Below are positions 1 through 7,860 of a stretch of 64,000 nucleotides of DNA, piece by piece; within the stretch, counting starts at the first letter, position 1, and every line of letters starts with the position of its first letter. The translations under genes and the position numbers were made by a program. The notes under the pieces were generated by a model. The model was not told the DNA's origin, ran no database searches, and saw only the letters and a list, made by a program, of their open reading frames with translations. The DNA lies in contig NZ_JAJVCS010000001.1 in NCBI RefSeq assembly GCF_021395205.1, positions 372,001 through 436,000 of the forward strand, given 5' to 3'. Source of the stretch: Polynucleobacter sp. IMCC 30228 (GTDB lineage Bacteria; Pseudomonadota; Gammaproteobacteria; Burkholderiales; Burkholderiaceae).

Positions 1-290
1 ATCTGGCTTTTTATGTAAATCAAGGCTATGGATTAATAGCCACTTATCTTGTTTTAGTAAATGCGTTGGTTCATATTTTGGCCGGATTCGTTCTACGCTC
101 CTACAACCCTGGGCTTATTACCGCAATTGTTTTATTCATGCCCTTGGGCTTTTATACAATTTATCGGGAAAATGCGCATAGTGATGACGCCTTTCAATAT
201 TTTGGAATTACTATAGCCATATTGATACATGTGAGCATAATCTGGCATCTACTAAGAAGACGAAAACAACTCACCAAGAATTTTAAATAA
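1..290 (+). CDS. HXXEE-like integral membrane protein, 5' end outside window
   Basis: The frame is open from base 3 back to the window edge, so this is the C-terminal part of a gene starting upstream; the TTG at 66 is internal. The visible ~95 residues hold about three hydrophobic segments and a short basic tail (RRRKQ). The pattern NALVH followed by YNPG resembles the second conserved block I recall for the HXXEE family of small bacterial membrane proteins; the HXXEE motif itself would lie outside the window. Function unknown. Family assignment is tentative because only the C-terminal part is visible. Confidence 0.6.
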   Translation, partial: LAFYVNQGYGLIATYLVLVNALVHILAGFVLRSYNPGLITAIVLFMPLGFYTIYRENAHSDDAFQYFGITIAILIHVSIIWHLLRRRKQLTKNFK

Positions 291-481
291 GGCTAGAGTC
301 AGGCATTCTCGTTCCTGATCGATGCTGCGCCAAGACCAGAAGCATTAAATCACTTGAATTTGTGGGCTAGCTAAGCATAATAAATAACAAGATGAAATAT
401 CGCCAAAATGAAAATAAGTCAGCATATAGAGTAAATTAATAGTCATCGGTCAATAAAGTCAACTGCCTTGCTTTCCCGTAA

Positions 482-979
482 ATGCGAAAACTACTACCCA
501 AATTAATTATTGCCAGGCTCATTTTGGTATTTAGCATCACCATGCCCGGACCGGCAATGGCAATTGAGATTGGTCAAACATTGCCCTTACAAAAAATTCA
601 AACCTTAGACGGGACCTATTTTGAAGTTCCCAAAAATAATACCAAAAACACCTTAATTCAATTGTGGGCATCATGGTGTCCATTTTGCCAACGTCAAAAC
701 ACCTACTTAGAAAACTTTACTAAACGAATACCTCCTGGGTCAATGCATATTATTACTATTTCAATTGATAAAACGCCAGTAATTGCCAAGGAATATATGC
801 GCAAACACCGCTATACCTTTTCGGCGGCAATGATGACGCCAGAACTAAGCCAAGCCATTGGGAAAATTCGCGGAGTGCCGGTATTGTTAATCCTAGATTC
901 TAAAAATAAGCTAATTTATAAAGAAATTGGCGAAGTTTTTGAAGAGGATTTTGCTGAATTAAGTAAATATGCGAAATGA
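482..979 (+). CDS. TlpA/ResA-like periplasmic thioredoxin-fold protein
   Basis: 165 residues. An N-terminal signal segment (residues 1-27, hydrophobic, ending PAMA) directs export. The thioredoxin fold follows, with the redox motif WASWCPFC near residues 60-67 and the cis-proline motif GVPVLLILD in the C-terminal half. TlpA/ResA proteins reduce or protect thiols in the periplasm, often in cytochrome c or copper-site assembly; no cytochrome maturation gene is next to it, so the substrate cannot be named. The ATG at 482 has no obvious Shine-Dalgarno sequence. About 190 bases upstream (291-481) hold nothing I recognise. Confidence 0.85.
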   Translation: MRKLLPKLIIARLILVFSITMPGPAMAIEIGQTLPLQKIQTLDGTYFEVPKNNTKNTLIQLWASWCPFCQRQNTYLENFTKRIPPGSMHIITISIDKTPVIAKEYMRKHRYTFSAAMMTPELSQAIGKIRGVPVLLILDSKNKLIYKEIGEVFEEDFAELSKYAK

Positions 980-1093
980 TGCGGCTAATATAATACTTTT
1001 AGGCAAACCAAGCGCATTGTAGTATAGTAATTGCTCAGCATTACACTGAATCCCCCCAAGAATTTAAATTACTAATTTTAAGAAAGTTTATTT

Positions 1094-1402
1094 ATGTCAC
1101 ATGTTGGTCACATTTCACTAAAATCAAAGCCAGGTTCATTTACAAAAGTCTGCGAACGCTATCATCAATTTGCAGAACAAGTAATGGCGCATCATCCCGA
1201 TTTGCATGACGTCATTATTATGGGCAATCAAGCACAAAATAATATTGAAGGTTTTGGTATTTGGGAAAATGCCGCTGATGCAGCTTCACTAGAAGATACC
1301 GCTGACTTTGCGGCCTTCTTAAATGATGTTCAAGCTGACTTAGCAGAGCCCGTTCAAAGAAATGATTTATTGGTTTTTTATCGGATGAAGCCAAAAGCGT
1401 AA
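1094..1402 (+). CDS. Small ABM/ferredoxin-like fold protein, function unknown
   Basis: 102 residues, no signal peptide or membrane segment. The pattern of an N-terminal strand (HISLKSKPG), a helix (residues about 18-35), a strand (DVIIMGNQ), a strand with aromatic residues (IEGFGIWEN), a second helix containing FAAFL, and a C-terminal strand (DLLVFYRM) is what antibiotic-biosynthesis-monooxygenase-like (dimeric alpha-beta barrel) proteins look like. That fold covers monooxygenases, haem-degrading enzymes and many uncharacterised proteins. I cannot name a substrate. It precedes the peroxiredoxin at 1450 on the same strand by 47 bases. Confidence 0.6.
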   Translation: MSHVGHISLKSKPGSFTKVCERYHQFAEQVMAHHPDLHDVIIMGNQAQNNIEGFGIWENAADAASLEDTADFAAFLNDVQADLAEPVQRNDLLVFYRMKPKA

Positions 1403-1449
1403 TTTGAGGGAATATTTCAATATCGAACTATAGTCAACTTCCCCCCGAT

Positions 1450-1980
1450 TTGCCGATACCTCAAGATGATGGCGCTAGCCGTCATTTAACAGGAATGCGG
1501 CTGCCAGCCGTCACATTAAGTGCAACGAATGGTGAGTCGATTACGCTAGACGATAGCGAAGGCAGGTTAGTTATTTATTGCTACCCAATGACAGGGCAAC
1601 CCAATGTTGCCCTGCCAGATGGCTGGGATCAAATTCCAGGAGCAAGGGGTTGTACCCCGCAAAGTTGTTCATATAGAGATCATTACCAGGAACTTAAAGC
1701 GCTTGGCGCAAAAGTAATTGGGCTTAGCGTGCAAACCCCAGAATATCAAAAAGAAATGGCTGAAAGGCTGCATCTTCCTTTTCCGATTGTGAGTGATGAG
1801 AACTATCAATTTCAAAAAGCATTAAACATGCCGACCTTTGTAGCCGCAGGAATGACCCTTTTAAAGCGTGTAACTTTGATTGCTAATCATGGCGTAATAG
1901 AAGCGGTCCACTATCCCATATTTCCAAGTGATAGCGATGCAGCTTGGGTAATTAGCTATTTAAGGCGGCAACTTGCATAA
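1450..1980 (+). CDS. Peroxiredoxin (Bcp/AhpC-TSA family)
   Basis: 176 residues, cytoplasmic. It reduces hydroperoxides through a peroxidatic cysteine. The segment GARGCTPQSCSYRDHY matches the Bcp-type active site (GCT...CSFRD): the first Cys is the likely peroxidatic residue and the Cys four positions on (CTPQSC) the likely resolving one. The upstream part, usually a plain YPxxxTPG loop, carries an insert of about 15 residues (YPMTGQPNVALPDGWDQIPG), seen in a subset of the family. There is no ATG near the N-terminus; TTG at 1450 is the most plausible start, the next ATG (1495) would cut conserved sequence. Its stop overlaps the start of the next gene by one base, so the two are translationally coupled. 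Confidence 0.8.
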   Translation: MPIPQDDGASRHLTGMRLPAVTLSATNGESITLDDSEGRLVIYCYPMTGQPNVALPDGWDQIPGARGCTPQSCSYRDHYQELKALGAKVIGLSVQTPEYQKEMAERLHLPFPIVSDENYQFQKALNMPTFVAAGMTLLKRVTLIANHGVIEAVHYPIFPSDSDAAWVISYLRRQLA

Positions 1981-3116
1981 TGCAAATTCATGAGCTGACC
2001 ACACCTGCTGCATTAGTAAATACAGCGCGGATGTCACGCAATATTCAAGCGATGCAGCAACGCATGAATACACTAGGCGTTGCCTTTAGGCCGCATGTAA
2101 AAACCACTAAATGTATTGATATCGCTCATGCTCAAATAGCTGCTGGGGCCAAAGGAATAACCGTCTCTACCCTTAAAGAGGCAGAGCAATTTTTTGCTGC
2201 TGGTATCAGCGATATTGTGTATGCGGTAGGCATGGTTGCGCCTAAGCTGAAGCAAGCAGCTTCACTTATACAGCAGGGGTGTGCACTAAAAATTATTGCT
2301 GATAGTGCTGAGTCTGCCGCTGCAATTATTGCTTACTCAAGGGCCCACTCTATTTCCTTTGAAGTTTGGATTGAAATTGATACAGATGGGCATCGTTCTG
2401 GCATTAATCCGCAGAGCGATGAATTACTGAGCATTGGCCATATATTGAATCAGCAAGAAAATACCTTAGGCGGTGTAATGACCCATGCTGGCTCAAGCTA
2501 TGATCTTCATACCCCAGAAGCCCTGCAAATCCTTGCTGAGCAAGAACGTAGCTTGTGTGTGCACGCAGCAACTCGACTACGTGCTGCTGGCCTACCCTGC
2601 CCAAATGTGAGTATTGGCTCCACTCCAACTGCACTATCAGCAGTGCAGCTCGAGGGTGTAACTGAAGTACGAGCGGGAGTATATGTTTTTTTTGATTTAG
2701 TCATGTCTAACGTAGGCGTTTGTTCGTTAGACGACATTGCACTTAGTATTTTAACTACCGTGATTGGTCATCAGGCTGATAAAGGCTGGGCAATTGTAGA
2801 TGCAGGCTGGATGGCAATGAGTCGTGATCGAGGAACGCAAAAACAGGCTAACGATTATGGCTATGGGCAAATTTGTGATGTAAACGGTAAGGTAATTGAG
2901 GGTTATCAACTCATTGCCGCAAATCAAGAGCATGGCATCCTCAGTCAAGTAAAGGGAGACAGCAATCAAACGATCGCCACTCGTTTTCCAGTGGGCTCAC
3001 AATTACGCATTTTGCCTAATCATGCATGTGCAACTGGAGCACAATTTCCGACTTACTATCCAATTAATGATGAGCAGGTTATTGGCCCAGCATGGCAGCG
3101 TTTTTATGGATGGTAA
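1980..3116 (+). CDS. PLP-dependent D-threonine aldolase / D-serine dehydratase-like protein
   Basis: 378 residues. Alanine-racemase-type N-terminal barrel with the PLP lysine in RPHVKTTK (near residue 42), then the second domain with NHACATG near the C-terminus, the His-x-Cys metal pair of D-threonine aldolases and eukaryotic-type D-serine dehydratases. Members cleave or dehydrate beta-hydroxy-D-amino acids with PLP and a divalent metal. RidA lies 6 bases downstream: RidA removes 2-aminoacrylate-type enamines, so the pair suggests a dehydratase rather than an aldolase (inference). The start ATG overlaps the peroxiredoxin stop (TAATG). Exact substrate unknown. Confidence 0.8.
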   Translation: MQIHELTTPAALVNTARMSRNIQAMQQRMNTLGVAFRPHVKTTKCIDIAHAQIAAGAKGITVSTLKEAEQFFAAGISDIVYAVGMVAPKLKQAASLIQQGCALKIIADSAESAAAIIAYSRAHSISFEVWIEIDTDGHRSGINPQSDELLSIGHILNQQENTLGGVMTHAGSSYDLHTPEALQILAEQERSLCVHAATRLRAAGLPCPNVSIGSTPTALSAVQLEGVTEVRAGVYVFFDLVMSNVGVCSLDDIALSILTTVIGHQADKGWAIVDAGWMAMSRDRGTQKQANDYGYGQICDVNGKVIEGYQLIAANQEHGILSQVKGDSNQTIATRFPVGSQLRILPNHACATGAQFPTYYPINDEQVIGPAWQRFYGW

Positions 3117-3122
3117 TTGCTA

Positions 3123-3509
3123 ATGGCCAAGATAAAGTATTGCAATCCTAAAACGATGGCGCCTCCTGGTGGGCATTACAGCCACGTTGTCGTTGCCAAT
3201 GGTAGCGCTTATATTTCGGGCCAGCTACCGATTACAGCGGCAGGCAAGCAATTGAATGCCGCTAGCTTTGAGGAACAAGCCAATCAAGTGCTTGCCAACC
3301 TGCAGGCCGCACTCGAAGCCGCTGGTACCAGTATCTCCAAGCTAGTTCAGGTGCGGGTTTATATCACTAATATGAGTAATTGGCCTCTCTTTAATACTAT
3401 TTATGCTAATTGGGCAGGCACAGCATTGCCAGCGCGAGCTGTAATTCCCGTATCTGAACTGCATTATGGTTTTCTGCTGGAGATCGAAGCATTAGCTTTG
3501 GTTGAATAA
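3123..3509 (+). CDS. RidA family enamine/imine deaminase
   Basis: 128 residues from ATG 3123; an in-frame TTG at 3117 would add two residues. RidA/YjgF proteins hydrolyse reactive enamines and imines released by PLP enzymes. The family pattern is present: AYISGQLP early, VQVRVYITNM in the middle, the substrate-binding arginine in PARAVIPVSEL and the terminal LLEIEALA. It directly follows the D-amino-acid PLP enzyme, which would be the obvious source of its substrate. An imperfect hairpin follows the stop codon and may end the peroxiredoxin-PLP enzyme-RidA transcript. Confidence 0.85.
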   Translation: MAKIKYCNPKTMAPPGGHYSHVVVANGSAYISGQLPITAAGKQLNAASFEEQANQVLANLQAALEAAGTSISKLVQVRVYITNMSNWPLFNTIYANWAGTALPARAVIPVSELHYGFLLEIEALALVE

Positions 3510-3539
3510 CAGCTTCAGCCCAAATAAAGGTTGCAGCTG
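3510..3539 (+). terminator. Imperfect hairpin after ridA
   Basis: An 11-base stem (3510-3520 with 3529-3539) has one mismatch and one G-U pair around an 8-base AT-rich loop, beginning right after the RidA stop. No T-run follows, so an intrinsic terminator is only a possibility; it could equally stabilise the 3' end of the message. Confidence 0.3.
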
Positions 3540-3562
3540 TAATAATGACAGAATAAATTGAC

Positions 3563-5467
3563 GTGAATAGATTAGTGAATCCTCAAGCCCATCCGCTGTT
3601 TTATCAAGCCATCATGGCATTAGAAAATGGCAACCTCATTGGTGCAGAATCGTTATTGCAGCAATTTATCCGTGCGCAACCTAAAAATAGCGCTGCCCTG
3701 CATTTAATGGGAGTAGTGTGTGGTTTAGCAAAAAGACATGCAGAAGCAATTCAGTATTTTAGAAAAGCAGTTAAGCTTACCCCGAACGATAGTGAACTAC
3801 ATTACAACTTAGCCAAAGCCCTTTCCGACTCCCAACATGATCGCGAGGCATTACAACACCATCAGACAGCAACTCGCTTGGCGCCTGATAACGTGAATGC
3901 ATGGGTTAATTATGGAAAATGCCTAGATCATTTGGGCAAAAGTAACGAGGCTTTAACTTGCTACGAGAAAGCAATTTCGATTCAACCTAGTTTTATCCAG
4001 CCTTGGTTTAATAAGGGCAAGACATTAAGTGAATTAGGACAATATCAAGAGGCGCTAGCAGCTTATACCCAAGCGTACCAAATCAATCCCCAAGAAAATT
4101 TCTTGCTCGGAATTTTACTGCACCACAAAATGTTAATTTGCGAATGGACGGGGTTAGATGAGTTATATAGCAACATTCATGCAGGACTAATTGCTGGAAA
4201 TAAAGTTGCCGAGCCATTTGGATTAATGGCCTTTACAGAATCAGAACACGATTTGCAGCTATGTGCCGAAATATTTGCAGCCGATTTTTATCCCGCCCAG
4301 ACAATAATTGCAGAAAACATAAAAAAAGAACCTAAGTCAAAAATTCGCATTGGCTACTTGTGTGGAGAATTTAGAGAGCAGGCCACATCAATTTTAATGA
4401 CAGGCCTCTATGAAAATCATAATCCAGAACAGTTTGAAATTATTGCCTTTGATAATGGTGTTGCCGACAGTAGCGAAATTCGTGCGCGCCTAGAAAAAGC
4501 ATTTGATCAACTAATTGATATTCGCACGTTACCAGACTTAGAGGCGGCGCAATTAATCAAACAAATGGAGATTGATATTTTAGTCAACCTAAATGGCTAC
4601 TTTGGCAAAGGGCGGCAAGGCATTTTTGCGTACAAACCTAGTCCCATACAAGTCAATTTTTTAGGTTTTCCAGGAACTCTCGGGGCTCGCTATATTGACT
4701 ATCTCATCGCCGATCCAGTCGTAATACCTCCCAGTAGCAAGCAATTTTATGATGAGAAAATCGCTTACCTCCCCAACTCTTACCAAGTTAATGATGCTAA
4801 ACGCGTAATTGCTAACCGCGAGTTTTCACGAACTGAATTAGGCTTGCCAGCATCCGGATTTGTCTATTGTTGCTTTAATAATAATTACAAAATTACCCCA
4901 GAAATATTTACGGCGTGGATGAATATTTTGCGCGCAGTAAAGGGTAGCGTTTTATGGCTGCTGGCCGATAATTTAGTGGCAAAAGAAAATCTATGTAATG
5001 CAGCCAAGACGCAGGGAATCGACCCAACACGCCTTATTTTTGCGAATCGCTTACCCCTTGCAGAGCATCTTGCTCGTCATCAGCAAGCGGATTTATTTTT
5101 AGATACTTCACCTTGCAATGCTCACACTACAGCTAGTGATGCCTTATGGGCTGGTTTACCGTTGTTGACAAAGCAAGGTACAACCTTCCCGGGGAGGGTA
5201 TCAGCCAGTCTTTTGCAGGCCGTGGGTTTGCCAGAGTTAATTGCAGAAAACCAAATCAGATACGAAGCTTTAGCCATTGAGTATGGCAATAATCCTGAAA
5301 AAATCCTGAAAATAAAACAAAAATTATTAGCAAATAAAATAAACTTACCATTATTTAATACTGAATTATTTACTGAACACCTCGAAGGTGTCTTTTATAA
5401 AATGATCGAGCGCGCGCGAGCTAATTTAAGCCCAGCTGATATAGAGACAACCCAAGCAAGCCCATGA
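3563..5467 (+). CDS. TPR protein with O-GlcNAc transferase-like (GT41) catalytic domain
   Basis: 634 residues from a GTG start. About five TPR repeats cover residues 10-200 (for example PNDSELHYNLAKAL, PDNVNAWVNYGKCL). A GT41 catalytic region follows from residue 262: IRIGYLCGEF, VNLNGY, PSPIQVNFLGFPGT, FNNNYKITPE with the nucleotide-binding Lys, and CNAHTTASDALWAG. These align well with human OGT as I remember it. Where OGT has the active-site His (FGNHPTS) this protein has Gln273 (FREQATS). Likely a cytoplasmic protein glycosyltransferase; sugar and target unknown. No flagellin or adhesin gene is in view. Its end overlaps the next glycosyltransferase by four bases. Confidence 0.88.
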   Translation: MNRLVNPQAHPLFYQAIMALENGNLIGAESLLQQFIRAQPKNSAALHLMGVVCGLAKRHAEAIQYFRKAVKLTPNDSELHYNLAKALSDSQHDREALQHHQTATRLAPDNVNAWVNYGKCLDHLGKSNEALTCYEKAISIQPSFIQPWFNKGKTLSELGQYQEALAAYTQAYQINPQENFLLGILLHHKMLICEWTGLDELYSNIHAGLIAGNKVAEPFGLMAFTESEHDLQLCAEIFAADFYPAQTIIAENIKKEPKSKIRIGYLCGEFREQATSILMTGLYENHNPEQFEIIAFDNGVADSSEIRARLEKAFDQLIDIRTLPDLEAAQLIKQMEIDILVNLNGYFGKGRQGIFAYKPSPIQVNFLGFPGTLGARYIDYLIADPVVIPPSSKQFYDEKIAYLPNSYQVNDAKRVIANREFSRTELGLPASGFVYCCFNNNYKITPEIFTAWMNILRAVKGSVLWLLADNLVAKENLCNAAKTQGIDPTRLIFANRLPLAEHLARHQQADLFLDTSPCNAHTTASDALWAGLPLLTKQGTTFPGRVSASLLQAVGLPELIAENQIRYEALAIEYGNNPEKILKIKQKLLANKINLPLFNTELFTEHLEGVFYKMIERARANLSPADIETTQASP

Positions 5468-6516
5468 AAATTTTATCTTTAACCCACAGCTACGGTGCCG
5501 ATGGTGCAGCCATAATGTTAAATAAAACTATTCATTATTGGGTTAATGAATTAGGTTGGACAGTAGCTGCCGCAGTGAATGACGCAATGGAAGTGTTATA
5601 TCAAGCAGATTTTAAAAAAAATGGCATTCAGCCAGTTAAAAATGTCGACCTTAAGAATTATGATGTTGTCCTCATTAATACCTTATTGGATGCGCCACAA
5701 ATCGACCGACTAAATGCTAGTATTCCAGTTGTCCTTTGGGTTCATGAAGGTGAAACCTGGCTTGACAATTCAACCATGACCGCGGGTGACTTAACCCGAC
5801 TTTTTGCAAAATTTAACTTAATTATTTTTCAAACTGATTGGCAACGGCTGGAAGTGTTTCGTAGCTTTATTTACCGCTTAGAAAAAAATAGAGTTGCGGT
5901 AATACCGAATGGTATTACACCTTCTTATTTGGCGGCAACAGAAATACAGTACCCTATAAAGGATTCTACATTTCGAGTCGTCAATGTAGGCTCGGTATAT
6001 GCAAGAAAACGACAAGCAGATTTGGCTAGCGTAATTGAAAAGATGGCCCAAGACACTTCAATTATTTGTAAGTTCATTGGCGATTTACAGCATGCTCATA
6101 CATTTGGCCCAGAATTTACACATTACATCAACCAAAAACTACCGTGCCATGAGTGGGTTGGCATTATTCCCCATGAACAAATTAATGCCGAGTTAGCGCA
6201 GGCTAATTTATTTTGTTTTCCATCTGGAGATGAAAGCTTTCCATTGGCGCCACTCGAGGCAGCGAATCTCAAAATTCCCGTTGTTATGGCAGACTTAGCC
6301 CCCTATAGGCAGATTGGTTGGAAACACGAAGTGAATTGTTTGCTTTACCCAGTAGGCAACTTGGCTGAACTTGAAAAAGCTATCCGCCGAGTGCAGGAAG
6401 ACCCCAAGCTAGCTGCCAAGCTGGCACAGGGCGGCTTTGAGTTAGCCCAATCGCTACCTTTCGATACCTATTTAAAGCAGATCACCAAGGCCATAGAAGC
6501 AATAAAAATAGCCTAA
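5464..6516 (+). CDS. Glycosyltransferase, GT-B fold (GT4-type)
   Basis: 350 residues, cytoplasmic. The N-terminal half starts with LSLTHSYGADGAAIML, the loop that GT4 enzymes use near the acceptor site. The C-terminal Rossmann half shows VNVGSVYARKRQADL, EWVGIIPHEQINAEL, then SGDESFPLAPLEAANLKIPVV with the E-x7-E type donor-binding pattern of GT4 enzymes. ATGA overlap with the OGT-like gene indicates one operon and coordinated amounts of both enzymes; they may act on the same glycoprotein, the second extending or preparing the sugar (inference). Donor not predictable. Confidence 0.8.
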   Translation: MKILSLTHSYGADGAAIMLNKTIHYWVNELGWTVAAAVNDAMEVLYQADFKKNGIQPVKNVDLKNYDVVLINTLLDAPQIDRLNASIPVVLWVHEGETWLDNSTMTAGDLTRLFAKFNLIIFQTDWQRLEVFRSFIYRLEKNRVAVIPNGITPSYLAATEIQYPIKDSTFRVVNVGSVYARKRQADLASVIEKMAQDTSIICKFIGDLQHAHTFGPEFTHYINQKLPCHEWVGIIPHEQINAELAQANLFCFPSGDESFPLAPLEAANLKIPVVMADLAPYRQIGWKHEVNCLLYPVGNLAELEKAIRRVQEDPKLAAKLAQGGFELAQSLPFDTYLKQITKAIEAIKIA

Positions 6517-6538
6517 TTCCTTAAATATAGACAATCTT

Positions 6539-6552
6539 TTGACTTAGATCAA
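6539..6552 (+). promoter_or_regulatory. FNR/ANR/CRP-type operator
   Basis: TTGACTTAGATCAA differs from the FNR/ANR consensus (TTGAT, four bases, ATCAA) at one base. A second overlapping half-site cluster (ATCAATTGATCAA, 6556-6568) follows. If it acts as a class II activator site centred near -41.5, transcription would begin around 6587, with the AT-rich 6572-6579 as a weak -10, and would read into the small gene at 6620. Which regulator binds cannot be decided from sequence. Confidence 0.6.
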
Positions 6553-6619
6553 ATAATCAATTGATCAATAGTAGAAAATACCATTCTTAAGGTAATCAAA
6601 AGGTCGAATGGAGAAGGTC

Positions 6620-6829
6620 ATGATGGGCAAAAATAAATACAGCTTAAGCAGCATAAAAAAAATCTTTAATTTCACTAGTAGTCAAAAAAATGCCGCGCAA
6701 GCGCACAAATTAAACAGGTCAGCAGAATTGAAGACAAGCGTACAGGGTTTAGTTATGCGCAGCTGGTGCGAAAATACAGAAAGCTGTTTAACTGATTGCC
6801 AAGATTACTGCAAAAAAAACGATTCTTAA
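6620..6829 (+). CDS. Small protein with four-cysteine C-terminal tail, unknown
   Basis: 69 residues if translation starts at ATG 6620 (or 68 from the adjacent ATG 6623); the purine-rich GGAGAAGG at 6610-6617 is well placed for either, better than for the in-frame ATG at 6608. The N-terminal two thirds are basic and polar; the tail contains C-x5-C-x3-C-x3-C (WCENTESC, TDC, DYC), a possible metal or Fe-S site or a set of redox thiols. No signal peptide. I do not recognise a family. The FNR-like operator upstream suggests oxygen- or nitrosative-stress-linked expression (inference). Confidence 0.6.
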   Translation: MMGKNKYSLSSIKKIFNFTSSQKNAAQAHKLNRSAELKTSVQGLVMRSWCENTESCLTDCQDYCKKNDS

Positions 6830-6866
6830 TTAGGGCAGCAAGCGGTGTAATAGAATCAATGGCAGG

Positions 6867-7139
6867 ATGATAAATATTGAAGCAATAGGGCACTTTGCCG
6901 CATTTTTAACTACCGCCGCATTTTTAGTGCAAGCGATTAAATCATATCGCACTAAAGACCTGGCGGGAATTTCAATAGGCATGTACGTCATTTTTACCGG
7001 CGGCGTTTCTCTGTGGCTCGTATACGGCATTGCCCTAGAAAATTGGCCATTAATCTTAGCTAATGGCTTTACCTTAACATTTGCGCTTTGTATTTTATTT
7101 ATGAAAATAAAGCAGACGCTTGAGAAAAAGTCGGCTTAA
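6867..7139 (+). CDS. SemiSWEET-type sugar transporter
   Basis: 90 residues, three membrane segments (about 8-22, 38-58, 64-82), the size of a bacterial SemiSWEET, which works as a dimer in the inner membrane to move sugars by facilitated diffusion. Matching features are the loop KSYRTKDLAGIS after helix 1, SLWLVYGIALENWP and the Asn of LANGFTL. The PQ-loop proline, a helix hinge in the family, is Val21 here (LVQ). The gene overlaps the convergent DUF1345 gene by four bases at their 3' ends. Substrate unknown. Confidence 0.75.
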   Translation: MINIEAIGHFAAFLTTAAFLVQAIKSYRTKDLAGISIGMYVIFTGGVSLWLVYGIALENWPLILANGFTLTFALCILFMKIKQTLEKKSA

Positions 7140-7810
7140 ATTAAGTCAGAAGCAATATTAATAGTTAGCGCCAAAATAGTCGTATTGAAAAAAAAGGCCA
7201 AAATACACTGAATCGTACCAATGCGCCGTAATACGCTACTAGAGAAACTAACATCAGCAGTTTGAGCCGACGTGCCAATGATGCAAGAAAAGTATAAAAA
7301 GTCTGCGTAATCAGGCAATGGAGTGCCAGGGAAAATTAAGCCCTCTTGTAACTTGCCATCAGGTTGGGAAAGATAAAAAAAATGAGCATAGTACAAGGCA
7401 AAAATAAATTGAGTAAAGATCCAAGTTGCAAGAATAGTGGAAATCGTTAAAGCAATATGCCATAAACGAGCGTTACCATGAATTTCAGTAATTGAAGCAA
7501 GCTCTACAATAACTGCAGCAATGGCAGTAATGGTTGCAACAACCGTGATGGCTAAGACTAAATACTGCCCTTCATCTTCAACTAAGGCGCGGGCACGTAT
7601 CGAAGTGTGATTTGCACTAAACATTAAATGAATAATGAATAAAACAAAGAGCAAGGCTGATAAATTCCAGCCAATAATATAGCGAGAAATTAGATCTAAG
7701 TTTAGCGAAGGTAGCAAAAAAAAGGCAATAAAAAAACCTGATAAACAAGAAATTATTAAGCGCCATCTAGCTACCATCATGTGTTGTATAGAAATTAGAA
7801 TTGGGAGCAT
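7136..7810 (-). CDS. DUF1345 membrane protein
   Basis: 224 residues with five or so hydrophobic segments and no soluble domain, typical in length and layout of the DUF1345 family: an N-terminal pair of helices, the polar loop RARALVEDEGQYLVL, two central helices, the aromatic stretch FALYYAHFFY and DYADFLYFSCIIGTSAQTADV, and a final helix. The last block (FLYFS, TSAQTADV) is the family hallmark. No function is established for the family. Starts at an ATG, 50 bases from the divergent modA-like gene. Confidence 0.75.
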   Translation of the reverse strand: MLPILISIQHMMVARWRLIISCLSGFFIAFFLLPSLNLDLISRYIIGWNLSALLFVLFIIHLMFSANHTSIRARALVEDEGQYLVLAITVVATITAIAAVIVELASITEIHGNARLWHIALTISTILATWIFTQFIFALYYAHFFYLSQPDGKLQEGLIFPGTPLPDYADFLYFSCIIGTSAQTADVSFSSSVLRRIGTIQCILAFFFNTTILALTINIASDLI

Positions 7811-7860
7811 AGAATGCCGAGGCCAGATAATTTAACTCAGGAGAAGAATATACTTCATTA

